From Notamacropus eugenii (taxonomy: Eukaryota; Chordata; Mammalia; Diprotodontia; Macropodidae): a stretch of DNA of 64,000 bases. The stretch lies in NCBI RefSeq assembly GCF_028372415.1, contig NC_092874.1:55093865-55157864 (forward strand), given 5' to 3'. The position numbers and the translations under genes were made by a program. This document shows, piece by piece, positions 1 to 13,700 of this stretch (the stretch's first letter is position 1; every line of letters starts with the position of its first letter). The notes under the pieces were generated by a model. It was not told where the DNA came from. It saw only the letters and a program-made list of their open reading frames with translations, and made no database searches.

Positions 1-600
1 GGAGAGTTGGTATTAAGGAAGGCTATCAATAGGAAGACGGACATGAAGGAAGCCTGAGAGGCTTAGGTAAACAAGGACTGCCTTTCAGGCTTGGGGAACA
101 GACTGGGATGCCAAGTACTGGCAGCAGCAACTAGGTCAATTTGACTGGAACAAAAAATGCATGAAGTAGAATGTGAAATCAGTCTGCAAAGGTAGGTCAA
201 AACCAGACTGAGATGGGCCTTTGCTGTGCCAAGCGGAATTCATTTTATCTTAGAGGTAACAGGAAGCAAGTAATTTTGGAACAGGGGAGTGGTGTGGTTA
301 GACGTTTACCTTAGAAAGGTTATTTTTGACAGCAACGTAAAGGATGGATTTAAGAGAAGAGAGAATGGAAGCCAGCAGTACAATTAGGAAGTTGGTATAA
401 GAGTTTGGGTGAGAGTTCATGAGGATCTAAACTAGGATGGTGGCTACAGGAGTAGTAGAAGGGAGTAGATGCAAGATATGTTGTGGGCTGACAACTGACT
501 AGATGGGGAGAGGTGAGGAAGAGAGATTCAAAGATGAAATGGAATATGTAGGTCCAAAGAAAAATGCTTGGAAAGAGGGGGATGCGTTCAAAACAAATAG
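1..600 (-). mobile_element. L2 LINE fragment in DBF4 intron 3
   Basis: Purine-rich plus strand with actaggatggtggctacagg and taacaggaagcaagtaattt, phrases shared with the better copies at 13205 and 37850. These read as L2 reverse transcriptase antisense. Confidence 0.55.
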
Positions 601-1264
601 GTTCGTACTTTGGATGAGGGGCAGGAAATTAGATACGCTTGGAATATTTCAAGTCTGCTATGCATGCTGTACTTGAAACCTTTCCAGGTTTTTAGACCTT
701 ACATAACAATCAGATCATTGTAACACTTAGTAGGATTTTCTTTGGTGGCCATCTGACTCTTGGACTGTCTACTGTTTAATACCGAGAAGTTTATCGTACT
801 TAGGTTGGCCACAAGGTTTTGATTCCTGTGGTATAAATGAAGGAGACAAAAATAAAGAATGAAGACAAAGGGTAGAAAATGATCGTGAGTTCCATCTCCA
901 AGAGATGTCAGGGATTGGATCAACTATTAAAGACTAGATTAGAAAAGATTAAAAAGACAGATGTGGCCAGGAGAAAGGCTACCTCTTGCTCAGAAACTGG
1001 AGCAATAGTTGCAAGGGGTGGTGAGTTTTGATTTTCATAGAGGATGGTGTGTTTTCTTGTGAAATAGGTGGTGATATCCTTTGCTGAGGGTGATAGGAGA
1101 GGGGTGAGATAGGAAAGAAAGTCTGAAATAGCTACTGTGGAGAGTATGATTAGTCATTTGGGGAACAATAAAAGGATTGTACTTGCACTAAGAACCCAAT
1201 TCTGATTAGATAATATTATTAATATGTAGTGGAAGCAGTTAGCACAGTTGGCTGACCTCAACAT

Positions 1265-1500
1265 TCTTCAATCAACTAGTCAATCAATAAGCATTTATTA
1301 TGTACCTATTAGGTTCTAGGAAGCCATTATGCTAGGCTCTATTATGAAGCAGCTATGAGGAGGGGAGGACAGTGAGGGCCTCTGAAGGTTGGAGTTTATA
1401 GAGGTGAGATTAGTTGGAGGACAAGGAAAAAAATGAAGCCAGAGCAGAGATGATAAAAGGCTAGAACAGGGAGAGGTGGATGAGGTTGAGATCACAATGA
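1265..1500 (-). mobile_element. L2 3' end fragment
   Basis: Contains aataagcatttattatgtac and attatgctaggctc, the complement of the L2 tail. Confidence 0.5.
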
Positions 1501-1924
1501 GGAAAAGGGGTTTACCTAGGAAGACTAAAACACAGGGTGCCATCTACTACAGTGTCACCAGGGTAGGGGCCTCTAGGACGAAATTCCTCTATAGCATAGC
1601 TCAGTCCTTTCTCTGAAATTACAGCCTCACTGACTTGCCCAGGGTCACCAATCAGTGTGCCAGAAAGGGGTCTCTCTGCAGCCAACTCGCCACACTCCCC
1701 CTCTGACTCCAGGTCTTGGGACCTAATTTTTCTCCAGAAGGAGAGAAACTTCAATTAGGCAACCTTGGCCAATGGTGACCTTGGATCACAAGGCTAAGGG
1801 CAAAAGGAGCCAGGAGTCTGAGATAGAGATGCAAAACAGGATACAGATTTACTGTTTTCTAGAGAAATCTCTTTTCATCACTACTGGTGACAGAAAATGT
1901 AGCTCCAGAATAGGAAAAGATCTC

Positions 1925-2058
1925 AAAGGACAGATCTCTCCACTTGCCCAAAGTGCGTTAGTGACAGCCATAAGATCACCTGGGGGGTCACACAAAGAGA
2001 CAGAATTTGAATTGGGGTTCTGACTCCAGAGCCAATGCCCTTTACCATGCTGCCTCAA
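1925..2058 (-). mobile_element. MIR-like SINE fragment
   Basis: Reverse-strand text cacttgcccaaagtgcgtta and tctgactccagagccaatgc matches the end of MIR-type SINEs. Confidence 0.5.
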
Positions 2059-2839
2059 ATAATGATTTGGATGACATCACTTAGGCACCCGATGTGTTGC
2101 ATGAAAACAGGGAAATAGTGCTTAACAAGAAATATGGAAGGGAAACTCAACTTAATGAAACTACAAACAAAATAAACCCAAATTGCAGATAATATTAATT
2201 GGATAATCAAGGATAGATTTTCAAGATATCTCAAAGGGAAGATAGCAAAAGAATGGGTAAAATCACAGATGGAATCTTTACCAAAAATTTGACTTTTTAG
2301 TTGCAAAAATACAATGAGGTGTTGAGTCTTTAAAAAGATCACAAAATGTTCATCTTAAAGTAGATGATATGCTCTAAAAAAGGAGATACATGACACTGAC
2401 TTTGAATAGAAGTGTGTCATGAGTAGCTAGCATTCCAAACATCAACATGAAATTAAAACACTATATGTAACTGAACAGTGAAATTTTTCATTTGATTATT
2501 GTTAAAAATTTGCCAACTTACATGTTCCTTGATAGCTTTTTCAACTAATAATTTTCCTCTGCTCATACATACCTATGGGGGGAAAAATGGTTATTTGTAA
2601 ACTGAAGAAAAATAAAACCTAATCATTTTAAAGAAATGGCATTTCTAAGAAGCACAGATATAAGTCAGAACATTTCTAAAATGACTACTGCCGTAATAAA
2701 AACAGATGTATCCCATGGCTAATTATAGGACAATAACTGGATATAATGGATAACACAAAGATAGCCCCATCTTTCCAAGGATTAATAAAATGCTTAGTAA
2801 TAGATTTATGTAGCACGCGATGTTGAATCATAGGATCTC

Positions 2840-3185
2840 AGATTTGGAAGGGACTTCAGAGTCTATCAGACCAATGCCTTTCTGAAGCATAGATCTTTTC
2901 TAGAATACCTTGAGAAGTGACTGTATAACCTTTGCTTAAAGGCCTCCACTCCTGGGGGCTCATGACTTCCCAAGTAGGCCACTCAGGTCCTACTTTGCTC
3001 TAATTGTGAAGAAGAAATCTTCCAGTCTAGTTGTCCCAGTTATGGACTCTAGGATCAAGCAAAGGAAGCCAAACTTTAGTTCCTCTTCTACATGACAGTC
3101 CCTCAAAGATCTGAAAATTTTAATTCTTCTAAGTCTTCTCTTCTCCAGGTTTTGCTGATAAATTTTCTCCAAAGAGTTTCACATA
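2840..3185 (-). mobile_element. L3/CR1 fragment
   Basis: Contains ttggaagggacttcagagtc, acatgacagtccctcaaaga and aagtcttctcttctccaggt, typical antisense L3. Confidence 0.6.
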
Positions 3186-3514
3186 GGTTCTTACTCAATC
3201 TTCACAATGGCCATGTATGACAAATAGGCAGAGGATATTTATTATCAGAACTAGACTTGAACTGGTACCATGTTCTGCTCTCTTCAGTACACCTCTCAGT
3301 TAAGCAGCACTGAAAATGTTTCTCTAAACACTTTCCTACCTTTACTTTGTCCCACTGAAACTATGTTTGTAAACAAAAGTAAATTTATTACACAGTTCTA
3401 GTTCCTAATACAAAAGGTCCAATGGCCTTTCCAATAAGAGCCCATACGGACAGCAAGGGTGTCAATTCTTTAAAAGTTACTGTAGAAGCCACTAAACCAC
3501 CCCTCTTATTTGCT

Positions 3515-3755
3515 TGAGGCAGCTAGGGACTATAGTGGATAGAGCACTGGACTTGGGTGTCAAGAACAGATGAGTCTGAATCCTGCCTCAGACACTTACT
3601 AGTTGTATGATCCTAGGGAAGTTGTTTAACCCCTTTCTGTCTCATTTCCTTATTAGTAAAAGGGGTATAATAATAGCACTTTCTTTTGAGGGTGGTTGTG
3701 AGGGTGAAATGAGAGAATATACGTAAGATGCTCTGCTAATCTTATTATTATATCG
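3515..3755 (+). mobile_element. CORE-SINE (MIR/MON-like)
   Basis: Head gcagctagggactatagtgg atag, then tgcctcagacacttactagt, gtttaacccctttctgtct and a tail with aatagcactttc. Confidence 0.75.
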
Positions 3756-4554
3756 AGCGTGTGTGTGTATATGTGCTTTTCCTTCCTTCCTCTAAGAAAA
3801 GGTGAGTAGTCTATTCTGATTCTCCTTGTCTCTCTCCCCTTTTCCCACCTTCCCAATCTTCCACACACTTCCCCACCTTTCCCAGTTCCTCAAACTGGCC
3901 ATAAAATGGAACCGAAACACATTTGCTGCTTTTATTGAACAGAACGCATGTTTCCTCAATTTCAAAATCAGGCTACACAGGTCTTCTATTTCTCCCACTA
4001 AAACCCCTCACATCCAAATCATGTCACTCTGTGTCCCGGGTGATCTTGAGCTAGCTTCCTCTGTGGTACTCTATTAAGGAGAGCCCCAACCCCAAACACT
4101 TTACTACCTTCTTCTAGTTATCAGAGGCAGTATGACATACGATGTAGAGCTGCCAAGTCCTGTCTCTGACACACACTAGTTTGACGAATCTGAGGAAGTC
4201 ACTGAACTGTAACGGCCCAGGGCAAACGTAGGATTCTTTTAGTTGCAGAGAAAGGGCCAAGCTGCATTGGGAGAAGGCATTCTTCACTGAAAGCACCGCA
4301 TACTGAGATAAAAGGGCTTTCCCCTATTCTTTCCCCTTTTGCTGTCATTTGAAAAATGAAACGCATCTGGAAAGACTGGACAATATTCTGTAACTACTAA
4401 AGGCATAAGCAATGCATATTTGCATAAGCATCTAAGTTCAGAGATCATGAAACTGCCTTGTCTTCAAAATGATGGGAAATGAAAAGAGGATTCGCACATG
4501 TTATGAAGAGGAGCAACAAAGTTAATTAATATAAAGGCATAAGGTTTAACTTAC

Positions 4555-4734
4555 TGAATCTGGAGTCTTGAATGAACTTCCATCACAGCTAGGGTGAGGT
4601 GAAGTGTTTCCTCCTGTATATGTTGATTCTGGACTTGGGACAGGAGAAATACACCTCAATGTCTGAGCATATTTTGCTTCCTTTTTATTTGAAATTAGGT
4701 AACTTATATCTTTGCTGAGAAATTCTTCAACTCT
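4555..4734 (-). CDS. DBF4: DBF4 coding exon 3
   Basis: The exon has 180 bases and 60 codons (residues 73-132), phase 0 at both ends. It starts RVEEFLSKDISYLISNKKEA and ends SSFKTPDS. The donor is TCA|GTAAGT (GT at 4554-4553). The acceptor is preceded on the minus strand by an almost pure run of about 16 T ending in TTAG, so the polypyrimidine tract is a mononucleotide run that may vary between individuals. The serine/proline-rich second half matches the variable linker of the human protein. Confidence 0.95.
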
Positions 4735-7700
4735 CTAAAAAAAAAAAAAAAAGAATCAATATTTTTGAAAAAGGTAAAAAAAATATCAAGAATGTGTTAT
4801 GCTTGTGCTACTTGAATTCAAACGAATTCAGTTTAGTGCCCTCTAGCTTACAAATGATGAACCCATCCAGCAACATTTGTCAAAAAAATCTTTTTAATGT
4901 AAAGGTCTAATTATAGTAATGAGATGTATGGTTTATGGAACCAACATCACAGATAATACAGATTCTATACAAGCGTCAATCTATCAATCAATCATTAGAT
5001 CAAGAAGCAACTACTGTCTCTTGTGCGCCTGCCAGGCACTGAACTAGCTGTCCCCCCCACCAAAAGAAATGACACAGTCCTTGCCTTCAGGTAGTCATGT
5101 TTTATATAATCATTAAGATAACCACCAAAATGTAATAAGCATAAAGTAAGTACAAAAAGGAAAAATTAAAATAACGTTATGTGATTTGGAAATTAGTCAA
5201 TGCCTTAAGAACAATAAAAGAGAATATTTCCTCTTGAGTCTAGTGGCATACTAGACTCGAAATGACACCACCTTCTTTCTTTTATAGTAGAAATAACTCT
5301 GCTCTCAATCCTATCTCAAAATAGGGCATAAAATATGCTGAAACCAAATAAAAACTAATTTAGGAAAAATGTTTAGTCATGCTGATAGAAACAAACACAC
5401 AACACTATACAAAAAAAAAAACCACCCTAAAACATTTTGTAGCAATATTTCAAAGTTCCAGCAGATGGGGATGTTACTACGTAAAAGAAGACTGTCGTTA
5501 GACGAAATAGGCTATTCCCAAACTTCCAGACCAGAAGGAAATCTGTGATGGAAATATCAAAGTGCCTTCCTCCCCATTTTTAAAGGAGATGTAATAATAA
5601 CAGACATTTCCCTAGCATTCTAGATTTGTCACATGATTCATTTTTTTGTGATTTGATCCTCACCACACTACTAGGGGTTTGCTACTGTCCTGTAGCCTCA
5701 GGCTGGCTGGGAGTAACAAAACAGTTAGGGATTTGAGGCTTAACCTGAGCCTGGGGCTCTGGATTGCCAGGAGTCCAGAGACTGCTACAGGACTACAAAT
5801 GACCTGCATGCGCAGGGTCGGCAAGTTCATACTCAGTAGCTTTTCTGATTCAGTCATCTCTTGGTTTTCTCATTTATACCATATTATAACAAAAAGGCTG
5901 GACAAGATCACCCGGGATGCCAAGATGCAATGTGGACTGTCACTGGAAGCCCTATTGGTTCTTCCTAAAATGGGAAGCTAGCTGTACTGGAATAACCGCA
6001 GTCACCACTAATATTTGTGCATCAACAAGAGCCTCAATGGCCCCGAAAAACAGATACTCTGGGTATTTCCAACTGTTTTTAGGAATGAAAGGATAAGTAA
6101 CTTGTCTCTGACCACAGAGCTGGTGCTGAGACTATCTTTCAGGCTATATATATATTTCAGGCTATCTTCGATGCTATTAAGATTTAAAAATTTTTTTTTT
6201 TAATAAAAAGAAGATATTGTTAGAATGATGGAAGCAGGGGCTGGTGATGACCCGTACAAGGAGGCTAGAGGGCTTGGTGGATAGAACATAGGACTTGAAA
6301 TCTGGAAGACCTGAGTTCAAATCCTACCTCAGACACTGTGGCTTCCTCATCTATAAAATGTAGATAATAAGAGCACTTATCTCCCAGAGGTGTTGTGAGA
6401 ATAAAATGAAGGAAATGCTTTGTGAAAAGTGCCACACAAACCTTGATGATGTCTGCTGTACTAAATTAAGACAAGCTTACCATGAGGTCGGGTGTTATAT
6501 TTTTCAGACACAGGAACCCCTGAGGGTCCTTAATATGCCTATTAAGTCAACGAAGTGACTAACTGAGAAATTACTTTTAAGTTCCTCTGCTTACCATCCT
6601 TCCATATGGGCCCAGGAGGGCATGTGGACAGTTCAAAAATACCCTGGTAAAGGAGCCCAAAGTGCCTGCTGTTTGGCAGGGAAGGTGAGTCCAAGAATGG
6701 CAGCCCCAGACCCTAGGGAAGCCAGGTTTTGGTACACTTGAAAAGCATTCTGAAGAGTTCAAATACACTGAAAGAGACACTGCCCTTTGGGTTACTGCTC
6801 AGATGCTCCTTTCTTCAAAAAAATAAGCATGTTATTCTTTCCATGAGAATTTTTTTTCCCCTCAAATTAAAGCTGTGGTGAATTTTTTTGGACAAATTAA
6901 GTCACCCTCATTTAACTGCAATAAACACACCCACTGCCATAGCAGTGTTTAGATGGAGGCAGTCACTGCACTCCAGGGTCTTACATTCTGATAGGGAATA
7001 GGGGAAGACAACACACACGGGGAGAGGTATCTAAGGAAGAGAGTTTTGTGGTAGAACATGTAAAGGAAGATGTTACTTGACTCCACAGCAAACAGGTGGT
7101 AAGTGGACCGGGTGGACAGCTGATTGGGACGTGAACTTGTGAAGCAACTCTCCCTATGGAAATGTAGGTCCTCCTGATTCTGTACCTCTCGTTGTTAATG
7201 ACCACACTCTTACTGGTATTGCTATAATGGTACTGAGATACATAGTAGGTATGAGTAGATTCCAACGAGTAACTCAAGTCAAATAAGAAGACATCAAGGA
7301 ACCATATGACCAGAAGAGAAGCAGGAAGGAAGAGGGATGACAGGATGCCAGCTCAGTTACTCTTCTCCTGGTACCGCTGAGCTGAAAGTGAGAGCCAGGA
7401 GAACTCTGGGTAGGTGCTCTGGGACAAACAACAAGAATGGAAGTTTCCATCACTGGAAGGCAGTCAAACTGATGAGATCAATGATCGCATAAGCACTAAT
7501 GCTGAAGTTACTTTACTGTTTTGTTAACTTTTGGGGATTTCAGTCAAATGACATCCCTGGGAACCCTGCAACTCCCACCCTATTCAATCCTAGTTGATAG
7601 TGACTGAGTACCGGCAATTAGCCCACTTGGCCTATCTCATCCATTGGCTGGTCCTAGATACCAGACTTAGCAAAATCATATAGCAAGTTTACAATTATGT

Positions 7701-10700
7701 GTAAATGTACATAGTAAAGATTGTAGGTAAAGTGCTTAGCAAAAGTTAAGAGAACCTAAATCAATAATGCAAATCTTTTTACCTGTAAGGGCCCTCAAGG
7801 GTCATCTTAAGTACAACCTAGCTGAAGCAGGTACAATGAGGGGTGGGGAGGGGTGTGTTACTGAGGATCATCTTAAGAGACTGAGAATTCACCCCCTTCA
7901 AAGGAACCCAAATCTAATTTTGGACACTTCTAATAGTACAGTTTTTCATCATTTTGAGCCAAAATTTGCATCCCTGTGAACTGGCTTTACTTTTGTCCTC
8001 TAAGAGGAAGTAGAATAAATTTAATTTTTCTTCCATTTAACACCCCATCAAAATTTTAAAGAACATAATCATATATCCACTTAAGTCATCCCAGTTTCTT
8101 CAATCAGCCCTTATAGGGTAAGGCTTCTAGTCCCCTCATCATCCAGACTGCCTTAATCTATGTGTACTCCAGCATGTCAGTGTATTTTCTAGATGAAGCA
8201 GGCAGTGGTGAACAGGGGACAGAGATCAACTGAGTCAAACTACACTGTCCACAATACTGTGCTTATGTACCGACATTAGGCAGATCAACTTTTACTTTCC
8301 TTATTCCTTCATTCTCCTTTCTTTTTGGTTTCCTGGTTTATTCACTGTCTCCCTAGCTGTTCTTGATGATGTAAAAGTCATATTATGCTTTGTCTCCAAA
8401 CCTGGAGATATCTTTTATCATTACTATTTCACACAGACATGTTATAAAGGAGTCCCTCAGTCTCTTAGACACTAGCATAGGAAAGCCACAAACTCGGCAG
8501 AGAAAAAGACTAGGTAGAAGAATCTAATTTCAGGCAGTGCCAGGCTACTTTGGTGTATATCTGGCCGATTCCCACTGGGCTTGTTATCCATTCACCCTCC
8601 AAGTCCTTCTCATTTAACCTTGTTCTCTAAGCAGTCAATAGAGAGGCGGACCAGCCTGTTCTGATGCAATTTTGTATTTCAGGTAGAAGATGAGAAGAAT
8701 TTTTACCTCATATGTAAGATAAAACATTTATCCTATTAAATCTCATCTTATTAGGTTTAGCACATTATTCCGTTCTATGGAATGGGCTTAGTTTTTTTTG
8801 GATCTTAATTCTGTCACCCTAGATGTTAGTTAACCTTTCCAGCTCTGTGTCAAAAAAAATCAGTATTGAAAAAGCAGGCAATTTTCTATTAAAAAAGTAT
8901 TCTTACAGGGATTACAATTTTAAGTACATATATAAAAGCCAATGACAGGCATTTCCATAAATATTTACTAATAACCAGGAGAATTTTATAGCATTTCACA
9001 CAAAACCACACTCTTTTTTTTGGCCCACTTTAAACTATTAATGCTTTTTCTCCCAGATTGCTGACGCTCAGCACCACTGAATAATAAACTAGAGCTCCTG
9101 CCCAAGCCAAGAATCTAAGCACCAGCTTGGTACAAATTATTTCCCAAGTGCTTTTTTTCATCCCTACAAAATGAGTTAGGTAGTATGTGTATTATCACAG
9201 CTATTTTGCACTTGAGGAAACTGAGGCTCAGAAAGACTTGAACATGGTCCCTCACAAAGTTCTTTGCATCAGTACTACTGATTCTAAATCTGGAACTCTT
9301 TCCATTACACCCTGATTACCTGCCCTAGAACACAATAGGTGTCTCCTCTCAATGTGCTTCTCAATCTCATGGTCAACTTTAAATAATAGGCTTGTCTTTA
9401 TGTTAAAAAAAAAAGTTAACATCAATTTTAAGCTTGACGTTATTTACTCCCTCTTCCCCCATCTCCACCAAAAAAATGGATTTCACAGATCTAGGGAATT
9501 CCCAAAGTGGAAATTGCCTTCATAGCTGAGTGTGCAACTTACCTGCAGTTACGGGCTTAACAAGCTGCCTGTGGTGCTGACATGGCCACACTGAGGCAAG
9601 ACTTCAACCTAAGTGTCTTCCTGACTCAAAGCTTCCTTTCTATTCACTAAGGCATGCTAAGGCAAGGGAATATTTTTTTCAAAATGAAAACTTTCTTTCA
9701 AACTACCTTGTTCTATGCAGAGAATCCCTTGTTCTATTCTGACAAAGTCAACCAGTCATTAAGAATCCATTTAGTGTGCACTTCCTACATGCCAAACACT
9801 GTGCAGGGATGGATACACTGACTTCAGGTAGCTTTTTCCATTCTAATGTGAGAGATGAGTATAATAACTAGGTACATACAAGACACAGAGTAGAGGCACT
9901 GTAGGGATGGGGGACCAACAAAGGTCTCTTCAGAAGGTAATATTTGAGCTGAGACCAAGGGAAGCTGTAGAAGCTGGGAGCGCAAGGTGAGGAGGGAGGG
10001 CATTCCAGGAATCAGAGGACAGTCAGTCCAAGGAGTTCATGGGAGGAACAGTAAGAAGGCCAGCACAGCAGGATCCTAAGGGCGCATGCAGGGAACAGTA
10101 TCAGAAGACGAGAAAGGTGGGAAGGGTCCAGATTGGTAAATGCCAAACACAGGATTTTATATCTGATCCTGGAAGTAACAGGGAGCCAGTGGACTTCACT
10201 GGGACCTGGGGGTTACAGTGTCAGGAGCTATGCTTTCAGAAAATCTTTCTGGCAGTTGGATGAAGAATGGCATGGAGTAGAGGGAAAGCTGAGGCAGGGA
10301 AAGTCATGGTAACAGTGCAGGGGAGAGGTGCTGAGGGCTTGTGACAGCACAGCCCAGTGAAGGTGACTATGCGAGAGACAGAAAGGTTGAAATGACATGA
10401 TTTCACAACCCACTGGCCAGAGAGTTCAATAAGCTCCAGGATTGAAAATAGACCAAAAAAATAAAAATTAAAAAAAAAAAAAAAAAAGAAAATAGACCAT
10501 TAAATTTGGCAATGAAGAGATCAATGATCATTCTGGAGATGGTGGATCAACTGTATGGGGTCAGAAGTGAGATAATAGATGGATTTAGAAGCAAGTGAGA
10601 AAACATGAAGGCATCTAGTGTAGCCCCTTCTTCAAAGGGTTTAGTCAAGAAGTACACAAGAAATAACAGACAACGGGGAGTTGGAGATGTGGATAGGAGA

Positions 10701-13700
10701 GATTGAAAATTAGCGTATGGAGAAGATAGTGGGGCAATCTATGGGAGAAAAGGGGAAAGGATGGAATCTGGGGTGTGCAGGAGGTGTGCCCTGGCAAGAA
10801 GATGGGGTAGCTCTTCATCAGGGACAGAAGGAGTAAGGAAGGCATCTGTGTGAAACAAAAGGAGGATGAGAGAAGAGGGAGCACTTATGAATGCTCTCAT
10901 TTTTTCTGGGGGGGAGGGGAAATAGGAGGAGAGAGGGCGGAAAGATTTGAGAAGGGATAAAAGTTTGGAACAGTGTCACTGAAATGAGTGGAAAAGCAAA
11001 TTCATCAGGGACATAAGGAAAGACTGCCTTGCTGCAATGAGGGCCCAAGTTAAAAACATATAAATTCATGGGGAAATTTTTTGTTAAAATACAGCATTTT
11101 AACTTACCCCTCCTAGTTCCTTGAGGTCCTTTTCCAGTCTTTCAGAGATCACAATAGATGGCAAATCAAGATAAAAGACTTTTCCCCAGAGTGGCTTATA
11201 TTTAGACTTTTCTGATTTATCATTTTTCACAGTTTTCAAAGATGGTTTACTTTTCTCATTTTTTATTTGGATACCACCTGCTACAAAAAAAGTTTTATAA
11301 TTAGATTATGTTTTATAGAAAGGTCAATTTTTACATAATTATTTTAATTGAGTTTTAATAAAATTAGAGGAGAACTCTACTTCAACCTCTTACCTTCTGA
11401 GAAATAAATGGCTAATCCAGAAGATAACAACCCATGGCATAAAAAAAAAAATTCTGTCAAGTTACATGGTGAGGTTTTCAAGAGAAGTAGGGGCTTGGGT
11501 CCTACCACCCTTTCTCTGCCCAGTAACAATTCTCTCTTTGGAGACTCCAGGTGACGGAATTACTACGTTGGGTTCTGGCTTATCAAGAAGTTGTCACTAC
11601 TCTCCCCCCAGAGTGGAAGGAGAACCAAAGCAATAATGTAATGCCACATCTGTCATATTCCTTGGTGTATGTCACCCAGAAGAGATGGCTGTTTAAGTTT
11701 TCTTTGGGGCTAGACTATGCAACCTCCAAACCACATTAAACTAACTAATAAACAAATGGAGACTGTATTTCCATTGCAGTTCAATGGCTATCTTGTGTAT
11801 TAATTTCACACAAAAAGCGTTATTTAAAAAAATAATCAATAATAATTCAACTTTAGATACTATTTTGAGAACTACTGACAATTAATTTCAATGTGTTTTA
11901 AACATAATGCGAAATATATAAAAGACAAAAGTTCTCTTTCAATATAGCAAAATAGTAATTCATTTTCAAGGGTTTTTCTTTTATTATTTTGCTGGTCATA
12001 TTTCTTATTTTGTGAAGAAATTTCACTGAGGAAGAATTATCAAAACTGTATCAATTACATATATAGAATCATTTTAGAGCTGGAAAAAAGGACCTTAGAG
12101 ATCATGGAGTTAAAACCCTACGTTTTCAAAAGATTTCCATCTAAAATTGTTAAACAATCCAGAAAATTTGGTTATCCAAAATGATGAAATCCCTAGATTT
12201 TAGAAGATGATTTTAAAAAAAATTAGTACTAGTTCATTCAATAGCTTCTAGTCCAATTCAACAAGCATTTCAAGTTCTGCACTAGGCTCTGGGCCTATTT
12301 GTGAAGAGTGAGAATAGTTTCCGCTTATGAAGGACATTCTATTGGGAGGAAAGGGAGGAATATAACACACATAGAAAATAATATACACCCTAACTTGAAA
12401 AGAGCATTAACAATTCAGAAGAATCAGAAAAGGCTTCTTGTAGACTACAGACAGGGAGGTAAATACAGGCAGAAGGAAAATGGTATGTCACCTACGGAGT
12501 AATAACCAAGAGGGATTGGTTTAGCCAGAACACAGAGTATGTGAAGGTAATGTGAAATACAGTAGGAAATGTAGGTTCAAAGCAGATTCTGAAGGACTTT
12601 AAAAGGCAATAGGAAGCCACTGAAAGTCCTTAGGCAGAGAGAGGATGATCTAAATCAATAAAAACCTATTAAGCACCCAGAAGGGAGACATGGGAATTTA
12701 CTGAATGCGAGACTGACATGGTCAGACTTGCACTTTAGGAAAGTCCTTTTGACAGCTGGGTGCAGGATACATTGGATTGAGACTCACTAGGAGCCTATTT
12801 CAAGAGAGCAGGCAGAGATCAGGGTCTGAACCAGCATAGTGGTTGTTTCAATGGAGAGAAAGGGACTTGAATGAATCAATGAAAGAAAAAGCACCTACTA
12901 TAGGCCAATCATTATGCTAAGAGCTGGGACAGATACAAAAAATGAGAAGGTCCCTTCCCTCAAGTTATAATAAATAAAAGGAGAGAATACATATAGAGGA
13001 GTGTTTGCAAGACTGGGTATTTTGTCTTGCAAAGCCACTGGGATGGTAAATGGAGTCATGGGGTAACAGACAACACATTCATTTTAGTAGCATTGGCACC
13101 AGTTACCAATTTTATTTTATAGATTATATAATGTACTACTGCACTATGACATACATTATAAAACTTAACAAAAATAAACCTTAAAAAAGAATGTGATAAA
13201 TATGAAATATTTGTTACTAGAGGTAATAGGGAGCCACCAAAATGTACTGAATAAGGAAGTGACATGGTTGAACCTGCCCATTAGAAAAGTTACCTTGGTA
13301 GCTATGTGGAAGCTGGAATGGGGAAGGGTGAGACTTGAAACAGGAGGACAATAGGTCAGGCAAGAAGTGATAAGGGCCTGGACTAGGGTGGTGGCTGTGT
13401 GAATAGACAGAAGGGGACATTTTCTAAGAACTTTTGTGGAAATAATATCAAAGACTCACTAACCAATTGGCGACAGTGAGGGAAAGGGAGGAATGGACCT
13501 AAGGTGGTGAATCTGAATGCCTGGAAGGGTGGTGAGAAAGTTAAAGTTTGGAATAAGGGTAGTTTAGGAGGGAAGACAATGAGTTTTGTTTCGGACATGT
13601 TGAGTCTGAGATACTTAACAGACGTTTGGTTAGAAGTCTACAATAGAGAACTGGGGATAAGAGACTAGAGCTCAGGAGAAAGGCTAGGTCTGGATCAGCA

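Noticed and set aside
1..4554. A fourth DBF4 exon in the left 4.5 kb
   Set aside because: I looked on the minus strand for the conserved sequence that follows SSFK.PD. and for an acceptor with a fitting frame. Nothing matched, so it is likely outside the window.
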